Below, piece after piece: positions 8,414 to 17,440 of a stretch of DNA of 64,000 nt; the first letter of the stretch is position 1, and every line of letters begins with the position of its first letter. The notes beneath the pieces were generated by a model, which was not told where the DNA came from, did no database searches, and was given only the letters and a program-made list of their open reading frames with translations. A program made the position numbers and the translations under genes. This stretch comes from CAVRUD01 sp963849635 (lineage in GTDB: Bacteria; Chloroflexota; Chloroflexia; Thermomicrobiales; UBA6265), in NCBI GenBank assembly GCA_963849635.1, contig CAWKIA010000041.1, positions 1 through 64,000 of the forward strand, in the 5' to 3' direction.

Positions 8414-8441
8414 CGGCACTCGGCACTCGGCACGCGGCACT
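8414..8441. repeat. 7-base tandem repeat (CGGCACT x4)
   Basis: Four consecutive CGGCACT units, the third ending in G, in the short gap between the permease and binding-protein genes. Similar short tandem stretches occur elsewhere in this genome's gaps. Confidence 0.7.
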
Positions 8442-8444
8442 CCA

Positions 8445-9299
8445 TCATGCCTGCCAGCTCGCCCAGCGCTTGCCCACCCAGTAGAAGATGACGTAGATCA
8501 GGATTCCCATGATCGCCAGCATCACGATGACGGCCCAGAAGTTGGCCATCTGGATGCGCGAGGAGTAGTACATCAGGCGGTTACCAAGTCCCTCGCTGCT
8601 GCCGACGATCTCCGCGCCGACCGCGGTCAGGAGCCCGAAGATGGCCCCGACCATCAGGCCGACGATGATCATCGGCAGCGCCAGCGGGAAGCGGACCTTG
8701 GTGAAGATCTGGAGCGTGCTCGCCCCGTAGGAACGCGCCAGCGCGATCTTGGCCAGGTCGGTGCGGCGGAAGCCGGTGGCGGAGTTGATCATCACCATCG
8801 GCCCGGTGGCCAGGGCGACGGCGATCACCCGCGGCGAGTCGCCGAAACCGAGCTTCAGCACCAGCATCGGCACCAGGGCGATCATCGGGGTCGTGACCAG
8901 GAGGAGGATGTAGGGGGTGATGACCTTCTCGACGAAGGGGAATTGGGTGATCACCGCCGCCAGGACGATCCCGATCGCCGCGCCGATGGCGTACCCGGCG
9001 AACATCACCCGCAGCGTGGCCTTGAGATGGGGCCAGAAGAGGTCGAAGTTTTGCCAGAGTGCCTTGCCGATCTGGCTCGGTGCCGGGAAGGAGTAGGCTG
9101 GCACGTCCTGCCAGCGGACGTAGAGCTCGGTGCCGCCGATGACGGCGACCGCCAGCAGGGCGATGGCGAGTGCCTCGATCCACGACCGAGCGAACCCGGC
9201 GCTGGTCAGAGCAGACCAGTTCGTCAGGCTGACCTCGGACTCCTGGGCACCGACCGGTTGCTCGAAGGTCGGGATGGTTTCACGGAGTTCGCTCGCCAT
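8445..9299 (-). CDS. ABC transporter permease (SsuC/TauC type)
   Basis: A 284-residue inner-membrane permease with about six hydrophobic spans, the first at EALAIALLAVAVIGG. It has a BPD_transp_1 domain, and the coupling loop is visible as ALARSYGASTLQIFTKVRFP near residue 195. It partners the ATPase upstream and the binding protein downstream on the same strand. The small gaps (60 bases to the ATPase, about 130 to the binding protein) support one operon. The family imports organosulfur compounds, nitrate or vitamin precursors. Confidence 0.88.
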   Translation of the reverse strand: MASELRETIPTFEQPVGAQESEVSLTNWSALTSAGFARSWIEALAIALLAVAVIGGTELYVRWQDVPAYSFPAPSQIGKALWQNFDLFWPHLKATLRVMFAGYAIGAAIGIVLAAVITQFPFVEKVITPYILLLVTTPMIALVPMLVLKLGFGDSPRVIAVALATGPMVMINSATGFRRTDLAKIALARSYGASTLQIFTKVRFPLALPMIIVGLMVGAIFGLLTAVGAEIVGSSEGLGNRLMYYSSRIQMANFWAVIVMLAIMGILIYVIFYWVGKRWASWQA

Positions 9300-9359
9300 G
9301 GTTCGTCCGCCTGTATCTCCTGCTGCTGGGACGCTGGGAGGTTGCTTGCTACTTGCTTG

Positions 9360-10277
9360 CTACCCGGTCGCGATCCCCACCGCGCGCAGCATGTCATTCG
9401 AGATTGGCTTGTAGACGCCGGTTTCGATCGTGCCCTTGATCTCCAGGATGGTCTTGATGAAGGCCGGGGTGAAGGTCTGCTCGATGGAGCGAGGCCGGGG
9501 CAGGTCGATCGGGAAGATGTGGGCCAGCCGGCCGGGGCGCGGGGTGAGCACGACGACGCGATCGGCGAGAAAGATCGCCTCGGTGACATTGTGGGTCACA
9601 AAGACGATGGTCTTGCCCGTCTCCATCCAGATCTTCTGGATGAGGAGGTTCATCTCGTCGCGAGTAAAGGCATCGAGGGCGCCGAAGGGCTCGTCCATCA
9701 GGATGACGGACGGATCTGGCGCGAGGCAACGCACGATGCTTGCCCGCTGCTGCATGCCGCCGGAGAGTTCCCGGGGCATCTTCTTCTCGAATCCTGCCAG
9801 GCCGACCTCGGCCAGCAGCGCGTTGATCCGGGACTCGTAGGGCTTCGCGTCGATGCGCTTGATCTCGAACGGGAACCGGATGTTCTGCCAGAGGTTGCGC
9901 CAGGGGAGGAGATTGGCTTCCTGGAAGATCATCCCGATCTCTGGGCGGGGGCTGGTAACCGGTGTTCCGTCCAGACTGACCGTGCCGCTGGTCAGGTCGT
10001 GCAGACCGGACATCCCCCAGAGGAGCGTGCTCTTGCCGCAGCCGGAGGGGCCGAGGATGCAGACGAACTCGCCGTCGCCGATCTCGAGGCTAAGGTCCTC
10101 CAGAGCATGAACGGAGCCGGAGCCGGTCTTGTAGTACTTGGTTACGTGGGAAATAGCCATCTTGACCGGCTTGACCGGCTTGACCGGACGAGGCGCCGGT
10201 TCAGCGTCCCGCCCGTTTGGGCCGAATGAGGCGGCCTGGCTCTTGACGTCGCCAGTCGAATGATCTGGGTGAGTCAC
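9360..10277 (-). CDS. ABC transporter ATP-binding protein (SsuB/TauB type)
   Basis: A 305-residue ATPase of the importer. Walker A GPSGCGKST, Q-loop GMIFQEANLLPW, signature LSGGMQQRASI, Walker B VILMDEPFGALD and H-loop VFVTHNVTEA are all present in order. An unusual N-terminal extension of about 35 residues contains PVKPVKPVK before the conserved domain. GTG at 10277 has GTAGGAG six bases upstream and is preferred over a GTG at 10334. It is the first gene of the operon that continues with the permease and the binding protein. Confidence 0.9.
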   Translation of the reverse strand: MTHPDHSTGDVKSQAASFGPNGRDAEPAPRPVKPVKPVKMAISHVTKYYKTGSGSVHALEDLSLEIGDGEFVCILGPSGCGKSTLLWGMSGLHDLTSGTVSLDGTPVTSPRPEIGMIFQEANLLPWRNLWQNIRFPFEIKRIDAKPYESRINALLAEVGLAGFEKKMPRELSGGMQQRASIVRCLAPDPSVILMDEPFGALDAFTRDEMNLLIQKIWMETGKTIVFVTHNVTEAIFLADRVVVLTPRPGRLAHIFPIDLPRPRSIEQTFTPAFIKTILEIKGTIETGVYKPISNDMLRAVGIATG

Positions 10278-10481
10278 ACGCGCTCCTACCCTGAGAGCAG
10301 TTGACCCGACGAGGCGATCACCCGTAGCCGCCACTTCTGGTGGGCAGCATCGTGGCGCCGTTCATGCCTCACGCACAACCGGCAACGGATGTATACGGCC
10401 AAGTCCGAGTGGCGCGATTCTATGGCCACGCTATGGGGCTGTCAAACGCCTAAATCGGGCGGATTGCACCAAGCTCGGCGC

Positions 10482-11264
10482 CTACGTGGCTCCAAGGACA
10501 CTGCCGAACTTGTCACTTCCCGCCATCAGGCCGCCATCGACGCAGAGTGTGACGCCGGTGATCCAGGAGGCCTCGTCGGATGCGAGGAAGAGGGCTGCGT
10601 TGGCGATATCTTCGGGCTCACCGACCCGGCGTAGGGGATACCACGGCGCCAGGCTGTCGAAGACGCCTGGATCGGTGGCGACACGTTCCGCCCAGATGGG
10701 GGTCCGGATGCTGCCGGGGGCGATGCAGTTGACGCGCACGCCGGCCGGCCCGTGGCGCACGGCCAGATTCTGGGTCAGGTTGACCATGCCGGCCTTGGCG
10801 GCGGAGTACGCCATCTCACCGATCCCGGTCAAGCCGTTGACGGAGCCGATGTTGAGGATGACACCGCGGCCTCGTTCGAGCATCCCAGGCAAAAGCGCTT
10901 TTGAGCAGAGGAAGACGCCCTTCAGGACGACATCCAGATTGAGATCCCAGGTCTCGCTGTCGATATCGAGGACATCATCGCCCTTCGACAGGCCGGCGTT
11001 ATTGACGAGTACGTCGACGCGGCCAAACCTCGCCAGCGCATTCTCGGCCATCGCCGCGACCGCAGTCTCGCTGGCGACGTCGGCTTCCAACCCGATAGCC
11101 TCGCCACCGGCAGCGGTAATCTCTGCCGCGACAGCCTCAGCCTTGTCACCATAGCGATCAGCGAGGATGACTTGGGCGCCCTCCTGGGCGAAGCGTAGGC
11201 CGATGGACCGGCCGATGCCTGAGCCGCCGCCGGTGACGAGCGCGACGGTATCGAGGAGACGCAT
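10482..11264 (-). CDS. SDR family oxidoreductase
   Basis: A 260-residue classical short-chain dehydrogenase. NAD(P)-binding motif TGGGSGIG near residue 12, NNAG near residue 86, catalytic Ser in NIGSVNG and Tyr-x3-Lys in YSAAKAG, with PGSIRTPIW and ITGVTLCVDGG at the end. It probably oxidises a sugar, polyol or 3-oxoacyl substrate. ATG at 11264 has GGAGG nine bases upstream. It is the last gene of the minus-strand run that begins with a sugar-type binding protein at 15466, so it may work on the imported compound. Confidence 0.9.
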   Translation of the reverse strand: MRLLDTVALVTGGGSGIGRSIGLRFAQEGAQVILADRYGDKAEAVAAEITAAGGEAIGLEADVASETAVAAMAENALARFGRVDVLVNNAGLSKGDDVLDIDSETWDLNLDVVLKGVFLCSKALLPGMLERGRGVILNIGSVNGLTGIGEMAYSAAKAGMVNLTQNLAVRHGPAGVRVNCIAPGSIRTPIWAERVATDPGVFDSLAPWYPLRRVGEPEDIANAALFLASDEASWITGVTLCVDGGLMAGSDKFGSVLGAT

Positions 11265-11313
11265 TCGATGACCTCCAAGAGGGATGATTGGTCTACGTGC
11301 AGATACGAGAGAG

Positions 11314-11868
11314 TTAGATTCCCGCGAAGAGGGCGGCCACATCGATTCGCAGGTTCGGCAGGACGAGTGACCGTTGGATGCCGTTCTCGGCGGGGACGGG
11401 TTGGTAATGCCCGTCGATGAGTCCGAGGACGGTCAGAGTTCGCGCCACAGGGTCAACCTGCCAATACTCCGGCACCCCAGCCCAGGCGTAGAGCTTCGCC
11501 TTGCGGACGAGGTCACGAGTATGGCTGGTTGGAGAGAGGATCTCGACGACGATGTCCGGGGGGCCCTCAACGATGCCGATGGCCGTGTAGATGTGTAGGC
11601 GTTCTCTGCGAATGAAGAGTAGATCGGGTTCGACAATGTCGTGGGGGGAGAGGCGGACATCGACGGGGGCGAAGTAGACAAGGCCGTGCCGTCCGTTGTC
11701 CGAAGCATCATGGAGTAGCAGGTTGACCCGACGAGACGACTCTTGATGCGCCCGGTTCGGGGATGCAGACACGATCAAGTCTCCGTCGATAATTTCGTAT
11801 CGCTGCCCGTCGTCGGGGGTGTTGACAAGATCGTCGTAGGTTAGGGGCTGGGTGATGGTCTGCTGCAT
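11314..11868 (-). CDS. Uma2 family (DUF820) restriction-endonuclease-fold protein
   Basis: A 184-residue Uma2/DUF820 protein. Family landmarks are YDDLVNTPDDGQRYEIIDG, VDVRLSPHDIVEPDLLFI and PPDIVVEILSPTS, then KAKLYAWAGVPEYWQVDP, matching the PD-(D/E)xK-like core. These proteins are very common in Chloroflexota and Cyanobacteria, and their role is unresolved. The start is ATG at 11868 with CAGGAGG upstream. It follows the sugar permease by 35 bases on the same strand, in the middle of an otherwise ordinary transport operon; no link to transport is known. Confidence 0.9.
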   Translation of the reverse strand: MQQTITQPLTYDDLVNTPDDGQRYEIIDGDLIVSASPNRAHQESSRRVNLLLHDASDNGRHGLVYFAPVDVRLSPHDIVEPDLLFIRRERLHIYTAIGIVEGPPDIVVEILSPTSHTRDLVRKAKLYAWAGVPEYWQVDPVARTLTVLGLIDGHYQPVPAENGIQRSLVLPNLRIDVAALFAGI

Positions 11869-11903
11869 GGCAACCTCCTGCCCTCCAATGATAGCGGACA
11901 GGG

Positions 11904-12816
11904 TCATGCCTTCAGCGCTCCCTCCTGGAGGCCCTTCATGTACCAGCGCTGGGCGATGGCGAAGGTGATCAAGGCGGGCAAGATGGCGATGATGTAGAGG
12001 GCGGCCATGCGGGGCCAGAGCAGGGCGCCGACGCCGCCGGAGGCGGTGCCGATGAAGACCGGCAGGGTGCGCTGGTCTTCGTCGTTCATCAATGTCAGGG
12101 CAAGGAGGAACTCTCCCCAGGCGCTGACGAAGTTGACGATGATGACGACGACGATCCCGTTGCGGACGAGCGGCAACACGATCCCCAGTAGGGTTCGGAG
12201 CGAGCCGGCGCCGTCGATCCGGGCCGAATCGACCAGTTCTCTCGGGACGGTCAGGAAAACGCCGCGCATGATGAAGATGGAGATTGCGACCGACAGTGCC
12301 GTATAGGGGAGCATCAGGCCCCAGGTCTTGTTGATCAGGCCCAGGTCGTTCTGGACGTTGAAGATGCCAATCAGGGCGGTGACGCGGGTCGGGAAGAAGA
12401 GCGAGGCGACCAGAAAGGCGGTCAGAATCCGGCGGAACGGGGTATTCAGATGGACAAGGGCGTAGCCCGCCAGCACCGCCGTGATCGTCGAGGCAACCAC
12501 GGTCAGCGATGTCACAAGAACGCTGTTCCTGAAAGTGGTAACGACGGCCCGCTGCTTCTCCCAGATGAACTGGTAGTGCAGATAGATCGGGTCCACCCAG
12601 TTCTTGGGCCAGATGTAGCGCTGGGTGCCGTCTGGCAGGGATTTGAGCGAGAGCAGGACGACCCACCCCAGCGGGAGCAGCACCCACAAACAGAGGATCA
12701 TCAGGTAGGCGTGCCGCCCGATGGTGCCCCACTTGACGCCACGCTTGGGGTGCCAGACTCGCTTCCGCCTGGTCCAGCGCCCTCGTATTCACCGCTGTTA
12801 TCTCACCCGCCGACAT
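11904..12816 (-). CDS. Carbohydrate ABC transporter permease (MalG type), frameshifted near its start
   Basis: About 304 residues after repair. Residues from MSAGEITAVNTRALDQAEAS (ATG 12816, GAGGAG upstream) are in one frame; from LMILCLWVLLPLGWVVLLS onward the frame changes at about 12747-12755, in a GGGG run. Six membrane spans follow, with the coupling loop ELVDSARIDGAGSLRTLLGI and the MalG-type ending MKGLQEGALKA. It pairs with the permease at 12919-13887 and the binding protein at 14071-15466. No ATPase gene is nearby, so a shared MsmK-like ATPase elsewhere probably powers it. Confidence 0.85.
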
Positions 12817-12844
12817 GGCGATCTCCTCGGAGTCGTGAGTCAAT

Positions 12845-12916
12845 AGTTCAGCAAGTTCCAAGTTCCAAGTGACTTGCGCCTGTCCACTTTGAACTTGGAA
12901 CTTCGCCTTGGAACTC
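12845..12916. repeat. Inverted repeat AAGTTCCAAGTTCCAAGT type between permease genes
   Basis: The left arm contains AGTTCCAAGTTCCAAGT and the right arm ACTTTGAACTTGGAACTT, separated by a short spacer, so the transcript can fold. It lies in the gap between the two permease genes and resembles other family repeats seen in intergenic spaces here. Confidence 0.6.
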
Positions 12917-12918
12917 CG

Positions 12919-13887
12919 TTAGTCGCGCGAGCGGAAGATGTAGAACATGAAGGCGACGACGATCAGCATGAACATGGCGCCGAGCCAGCCGATGGCGGCG
13001 GCATAGCCACGGAACTGCGAGCCGCCGCCGAAGGCGGTGTCATACATGTAGACGGTCCAGGTGTAGGTGGTGCGGGTGCGGTCGTAGCCGCCCATGATGA
13101 TGTATTCCTCGATGACGGCCATCGCGCTGCCGAAGCGGACGACCATCAGGACGAGGATGATCGGGAGGAGACGCCAGACGGTGACGCCCCAGAACATACG
13201 CCACTCGGAGGCGCCGTCGACTCGGGCGGCATCGAAGAGATCTTTGGGGATCGTCGCCAATCCGGCGAGGAAGAACATCGTGTGGTAGCCGAGGCCCCAC
13301 CACCACTCCATAAAGGCGACTGAGAAGAAGACGAGTTTTTCGTCGCCCATCCATTGCGGTTGGGTGCGGAGATCGTAAATGCCTAAGACATCGACCAGCA
13401 GGTAATTAATTGGCCCAACGTAGTTGTTGTACATCCACCCCCAGAGCACGAAGATCAAGGGGGCGGGAATCATCGAAGGGATCAGCAGGATCAGGCGATA
13501 GACGGTGGCGACTGAATTCCTGGTCACGCGGTCGATACAGACCGCGGCCACCATCGGGATGAAGATCATTCCCGGGATGAAGATGCAGGTAAAGATGAAG
13601 GCGCGCTGGATGCCCTTCCAGAAGAGGTCGTCCTTGAGGAGGTCTCGGTAGTTTTGGAGGCCGATCCAGTTGGCCGCTTCCTGATCGAGAAAGCGGTCGT
13701 CGGTGAAGCTGAGCCGGAGGGCTTCGTAGATCGGGATGATCTGCCAGCCGACGAAGAAGATGATGGCGGGGAGCAGGTACGGGTACGTCCGCAGGACATT
13801 CAGTGCGGTCTGCGTCCTGCTCGACCGCACCGCCGTCGCCGGTACGGCGCCCTCAACCACCTCCCCGGACGCGACTGCCTGTGCCAT
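12919..13887 (-). CDS. Carbohydrate ABC transporter permease (MalF/UgpA type)
   Basis: A 322-residue intact permease with six predicted membrane spans, beginning at YPYLLPAIIFFVGWQIIPIY, and a long periplasmic loop (NWIGLQNYRDLL). The coupling loop is DLFDAARVDGASEWRMFWG. It belongs to the sugar, polyol or glycerol-phosphate importer class. It lies between the binding-protein gene upstream and its partner permease downstream. A stable hairpin lies in the gap before it and may lower its expression relative to the binding protein. Confidence 0.9.
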   Translation of the reverse strand: MAQAVASGEVVEGAVPATAVRSSRTQTALNVLRTYPYLLPAIIFFVGWQIIPIYEALRLSFTDDRFLDQEAANWIGLQNYRDLLKDDLFWKGIQRAFIFTCIFIPGMIFIPMVAAVCIDRVTRNSVATVYRLILLIPSMIPAPLIFVLWGWMYNNYVGPINYLLVDVLGIYDLRTQPQWMGDEKLVFFSVAFMEWWWGLGYHTMFFLAGLATIPKDLFDAARVDGASEWRMFWGVTVWRLLPIILVLMVVRFGSAMAVIEEYIIMGGYDRTRTTYTWTVYMYDTAFGGGSQFRGYAAAIGWLGAMFMLIVVAFMFYIFRSRD

Positions 13888-14012
13888 GGACTCCCTCGCT
13901 TCGGCCCTGTTCGCAAACCGTTCTCCGGCGGCATGATCTCCGAAGGGTTAAACCCCGGACTATGCCAGACGAAGCCCTTCCAGGGCTGAGAACGGGCCGG
14001 CTTCACCGGCGA

Positions 14013-14053
14013 GGCCGGCGATCGGAACGGCTTTGCGCCGCCGATCGCCGGCC
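14013..14053 (-). terminator. Hairpin between the binding-protein and permease genes
   Basis: Perfect 13-base arms (GGCCGGCGATCGG and its complement) enclose a 15-base loop, just downstream of the binding-protein stop. No T-run follows. A partial terminator or mRNA-stabilising hairpin would fit the usual excess of binding protein over permease. Confidence 0.5.
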
Positions 14054-14070
14054 CGGACGAGATCTAGGAG

Positions 14071-15466
14071 TTATTGAGCGTCCTGTCCTGTCTCTGCCTT
14101 GAACACCGCGCGGACCGCGTCCATCGCGGCGGTCGCGGCGGTCTTGGCATCGGCGACATCGCCGGAGAGGTACTTGTGCCACTCGGGCCGAGCGGTATCG
14201 AACTGCTTGATCGCGAGGACGCACGGCGCGATCGCGCTGGCGGTTTCGAGGCTGTCATAGATGGACTTGGCCCACGGGTTCGCCACCAGCCAATCCGGCG
14301 GGGTGGCCTCCCACTGCGCCCACTGCGACTGGAGCACGGGGACCTGACCGGCCGGGAAGATGCCTTCGTCGGGATTGCCGGTGACGCTGTTCGACCAGAT
14401 TCGCTCATCCGTGGCGAGGGCGGTGAAGAACTCGACCGCTTTCTCCTTGTTCCCCCCGTTCTTGAAGAGCACGGCGCCGGTGTCCCAGAAGACGGTGCCG
14501 CCGACGCCGCCTTCTGGTGCCGGCAGCTTCGCGATCTGGAGCTTGGTCGGATCCGGCCACTGGGCCGCGTTGCGCAGGGGAGCATTCTGGTACTTGAAGT
14601 AGTAGGCGGCCTGCTGGGCAGCAAAGGCAGCCTCGTCCACCTGGACGGCGGCATCGACGCTGTAGGCCGGAGAGGATGTCGGAGCTGGTGAGCTCCATCA
14701 TCCGCTTCAGGATTTCGAGCGCCTGAACGGCGGCGTCGCTGTCGTACATGAAGAGGCCGTCCGGCGTGTAGACATCGGTGCTGATGGAGTGGGTGACCGG
14801 GATGAGCGAACGCCAGTCGCGGCTATCGAAGGTCAGGCCGTACGGGGCCACGCCGCTGTCCTGCACCTTCTGGGCGTTCGCGATGAACTCGTCCCAGGTG
14901 GTCGGCGCAACGGTCGGGTCGAGGCCAGCCTGCTCAACCAAATCCGCATTCCAACTCTGGATGCAGATGTCGAGGAGGAGCGGCCAGACATAGAACTGGC
15001 CGTTCCAGGTGCCCTCGTTCCGGGCGGCCGGCGCGAAGTCGTCGATGAAACCGGCCGGGAGGTAGGCGTCCCAGGGCTCGATCGTCTCGGTGTTGACCAG
15101 CGGGATCATCTCGAGGAAGGGCGTAACGCCACCGTAGGAGTCCCAGGTGCTGGTCCCTTCGTTCGCCTCGGCGACGAACCGGTCGAAGCCAAAGTTCTCG
15201 GTCGGAGCGGTCTCAACGTTGACGCCAAGCTCCTCACCGACCGTGGGGATATCGGGGTGGAGATCGATCATCCAGCTGTAGAAGGTGGACGACGGATCGC
15301 TGTCCTGGGCTGCCAGGGTGCTCCGCATCGACTCCTGGGCCAGGGCGGCCAGGATTGGGGCGGAGATGCCGAGAGCGGCGCCGCGATGGACGAGCTCGCG
15401 CCGCGAGATCCGACCGGTCAGTGCGTCGCGGAACAGGGAGCGTGCATCATGAGCAGACGAGGCCAC
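14071..15466 (-). CDS. Extracellular sugar-binding protein (family 1), frameshifted
   Basis: About 464 residues after repair. A Tat-like leader (RISRRELVHRGAALGISAP) precedes a solute-binding family 1 protein with WDEFIANAQKVQDSGVAPYG and later KEKAVEFFTALATDERIW. The frame changes near 14665: the upstream part ends around LTSSDILSG and the other frame resumes with YSVDAAVQVDEAAFAAQQ. GTG at 15466 with GGAGGG upstream is the preferred start. It heads the minus-strand importer operon. The sugar is unknown. Confidence 0.82.
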
Positions 15467-15817
15467 GGAAGACCCTCCTTCATGGTACGCGGACAGGGTG
15501 GCCCGTTGTGCCACCTGCCTTAGGTTGTGGGGCCGATATCCTCGGCAACAGAAGCTACGCGAGTGTATGAGCGGTTTGAATAGGTGTCAAGCGTTCTCTA
15601 CGATGGTCAATGGCCGGTAAAACGGGTAGCGGGACACAATGAGATGGGCGCAGTAGGGCGATTCGCCTAATCGTGCGAGGCTGCACAACCCGATTTCTTT
15701 GCGCCGGTAGCCATCCGGTGGGTACAATCGGCCCGCACCGATGCAGTTAGCTACCGGGCTCCCGGGGCGGAATCTGTCCCACCGGGACGGTTGGTTCTCC
15801 AAGTGGAGGGATATTGC
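15467..15817. other. Divergent intergenic region between two sugar-importer operons
   Basis: 351 bases with no gene I can support. A possible plus-strand promoter is TTGCGC at 15705-15710 with TACAAT 18 bases further on, about 90 bases before the NgcE-like start. No clear operator palindrome is visible. Confidence 0.45.
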
Positions 15818-17269
15818 GTGAGCGACGATCGCATCTCACGGTTGGTCCACGATGTTGTGGAAGGCCGCACCTCGAGGCGCGTCATTCTGCAGCGAGCAGC
15901 AGCACTTGGTATCTCCGTTCCGATGCTCTCAGTCATGGTGGCGGCGGCCCAGGAAGGCACTCCGGTCGCGGGATCCGGCCCGGTCGGTAGCTTCCAGGAT
16001 TCGTCTAATCCGCTCGGGGTCGATCCGGCGGCCGCGCTCGACGTTGTCATCTTCAAGGGCGGCTTCAGCGACGAGTACGCGATTTACGTCCGCGACAACA
16101 TGTACGCGAAGCTCTACCCGGATGCGGAGATCACCTACGCTGGCATTCAGCGCCTGGGTGAGCAACTGCAGCCGCGCTTCGTCGCCGGTGAGCCGCCGGA
16201 CATCATCGACAATTCCGGCGCCGGTAACCTGGATATGACCGCCCTCCTCGTCGACGACCAGCTTGCCGATCTGGGCGACCTGATGGCGGCGCCGTCCTAC
16301 GATACCGAGGGAGTCACCTTTGGCGACTCGCTGGTTCCGGGCTCGCAGGCCACCGGCGTGTACGACGGCGTTCAGCGCAACCTGAACCTGGCGCTGACCG
16401 TCCTCGGCGTCTGGTACAGCCAGAGCCTCTTCGAGGAGAAGGGCTGGACCTACGCCACGACGTGGGACGAGCATCTCGCCCTCTGCGAGACGATCAAGGC
16501 GGCCGGGATCGCACCGTGGCTGACCACAGGCGTGCACCCGCAGTACGCGCTCGGCTTCCTCTTCAACCAGATGCTCTGGAAGCACAACCCGCAGGCGATC
16601 ATCGACATCGACAACCTGGTGGATGACGCCTGGCTGTCGGACTCGGTCGCTGACGTTGCCACCGCCCTCAAGCAGCTTGGCGACAACGACTTCATTGGCG
16701 TCGGCTGGGAGGGTCTCGACCACACCCAGTCCCAGAGCGAGTGGCTCCAGGGCAAGGCGGCGATGCTGCCGTGCGGCACCTGGCTCGAGAACGAGATGCG
16801 GAGCGAGATCCCCGAGGGCTTCAACATGGTTGTGGCCCCGACTCCGTCGCTCGCCGGCGACCAGATCCCATTCGAGGGCATCTTCGCCGGCGCTGGCGAG
16901 CCGTTCATCGTCCCATCCCAAGGGAAAAACGTTCAGGGCGGCAAGGAGTACTTGCGCCTCCTCTTCTCGCGTGAAGGCGGCAAGACCTTCGCCTCTTTGA
17001 CCAGCTCGCTCTCGGTGGTTGCTGGTTCCGGCGAAGGCCTCGACCTCGGCTCTGCGTTTGCCTCCACTCAGGCTGCGATCGCGTCTGCGGGAGCTAACAC
17101 GTTCGAGGCTCGCTACGGCGGGTGGTACGCGAGTTTTGAAGCCGAGGCCAAGCTCGTGATGGCCGATCTGCTGCAGAAGAAGATCGACGTCGCCGAGTTC
17201 CAGGAGACGATCCAAGGCCTCGCAGACGATACCAAGTCCGACGACTCGATTCCGAAGTTCACCCGGTAA
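15818..17269 (+). CDS. ngcE: Amino-sugar (GlcNAc/chitobiose-type) substrate-binding protein, NgcE-like
   Basis: A 483-residue exported binding protein. Landmarks of the NgcE family are NPLGVDPAAALDVVIFKGGF, the AKLYPDAEITYAG stretch, QPRFVAGEPPDIIDNSGAGN, CGTWLENEM and GEPFIVPSQGKNV. In Streptomyces this family binds N-acetylglucosamine and chitobiose. A leader with GRTSRRVILQRAAALG sits at residues 15-30. GTG at 15818 has GGAGGG upstream and is preferred over an ATG at 15791. Two permeases follow in order, so this is an NgcEFG-like importer; the true ligand in this organism is inferred. Confidence 0.87.
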   Translation: MSDDRISRLVHDVVEGRTSRRVILQRAAALGISVPMLSVMVAAAQEGTPVAGSGPVGSFQDSSNPLGVDPAAALDVVIFKGGFSDEYAIYVRDNMYAKLYPDAEITYAGIQRLGEQLQPRFVAGEPPDIIDNSGAGNLDMTALLVDDQLADLGDLMAAPSYDTEGVTFGDSLVPGSQATGVYDGVQRNLNLALTVLGVWYSQSLFEEKGWTYATTWDEHLALCETIKAAGIAPWLTTGVHPQYALGFLFNQMLWKHNPQAIIDIDNLVDDAWLSDSVADVATALKQLGDNDFIGVGWEGLDHTQSQSEWLQGKAAMLPCGTWLENEMRSEIPEGFNMVVAPTPSLAGDQIPFEGIFAGAGEPFIVPSQGKNVQGGKEYLRLLFSREGGKTFASLTSSLSVVAGSGEGLDLGSAFASTQAAIASAGANTFEARYGGWYASFEAEAKLVMADLLQKKIDVAEFQETIQGLADDTKSDDSIPKFTR

Positions 17270-17276
17270 CGGGCTG

Positions 17277-17330
17277 TCAGCTAATAGCTATCAGCTATCA
17301 GCCGTCAGCCGTCGGCGTATGGTCTAGGCA
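17277..17330. repeat. Short direct repeats of the AGCTATCAGC / AGCCGTCAGC type
   Basis: CAGCTAATAGCTATCAGC, then TATCAGCCGTCAGCCGTC, follow the binding-protein stop, and a complementary CTGACGGCTGAATGCTGG stretch lies at 17398-17415. Related sequence recurs at 18350-18421, so both gaps of this operon carry the same repeat family. Confidence 0.6.
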
Positions 17331-17440
17331 GTACCGGGGAATGTGAGTATCTGGGGCGGTGGCCACTTTGGCCCCCGCCCCTTCCCCGCACTTGTGCTGA
17401 CGGCTGAATGCTGGTGGCTGATAGCTAAGAGGCGCCAGCC

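Noticed and set aside
8414..8441. Regulatory iteron array
   Set aside because: Four 7-base units in an operon gap with no replication or regulatory gene nearby; simple-sequence expansion is a sufficient explanation.
7998..10229. A 743-codon plus-strand frame across the ABC importer
   Set aside because: It lies antisense to three well-supported importer genes, has no recognisable domain and is Arg/Asp/Gly-rich, as expected for antisense of GC-rich coding sequence.
15929..17215. A 428-codon minus-strand frame
   Set aside because: Antisense of the NgcE-like binding protein, whose family motifs and ribosome site are clear; no domain in the antisense frame.
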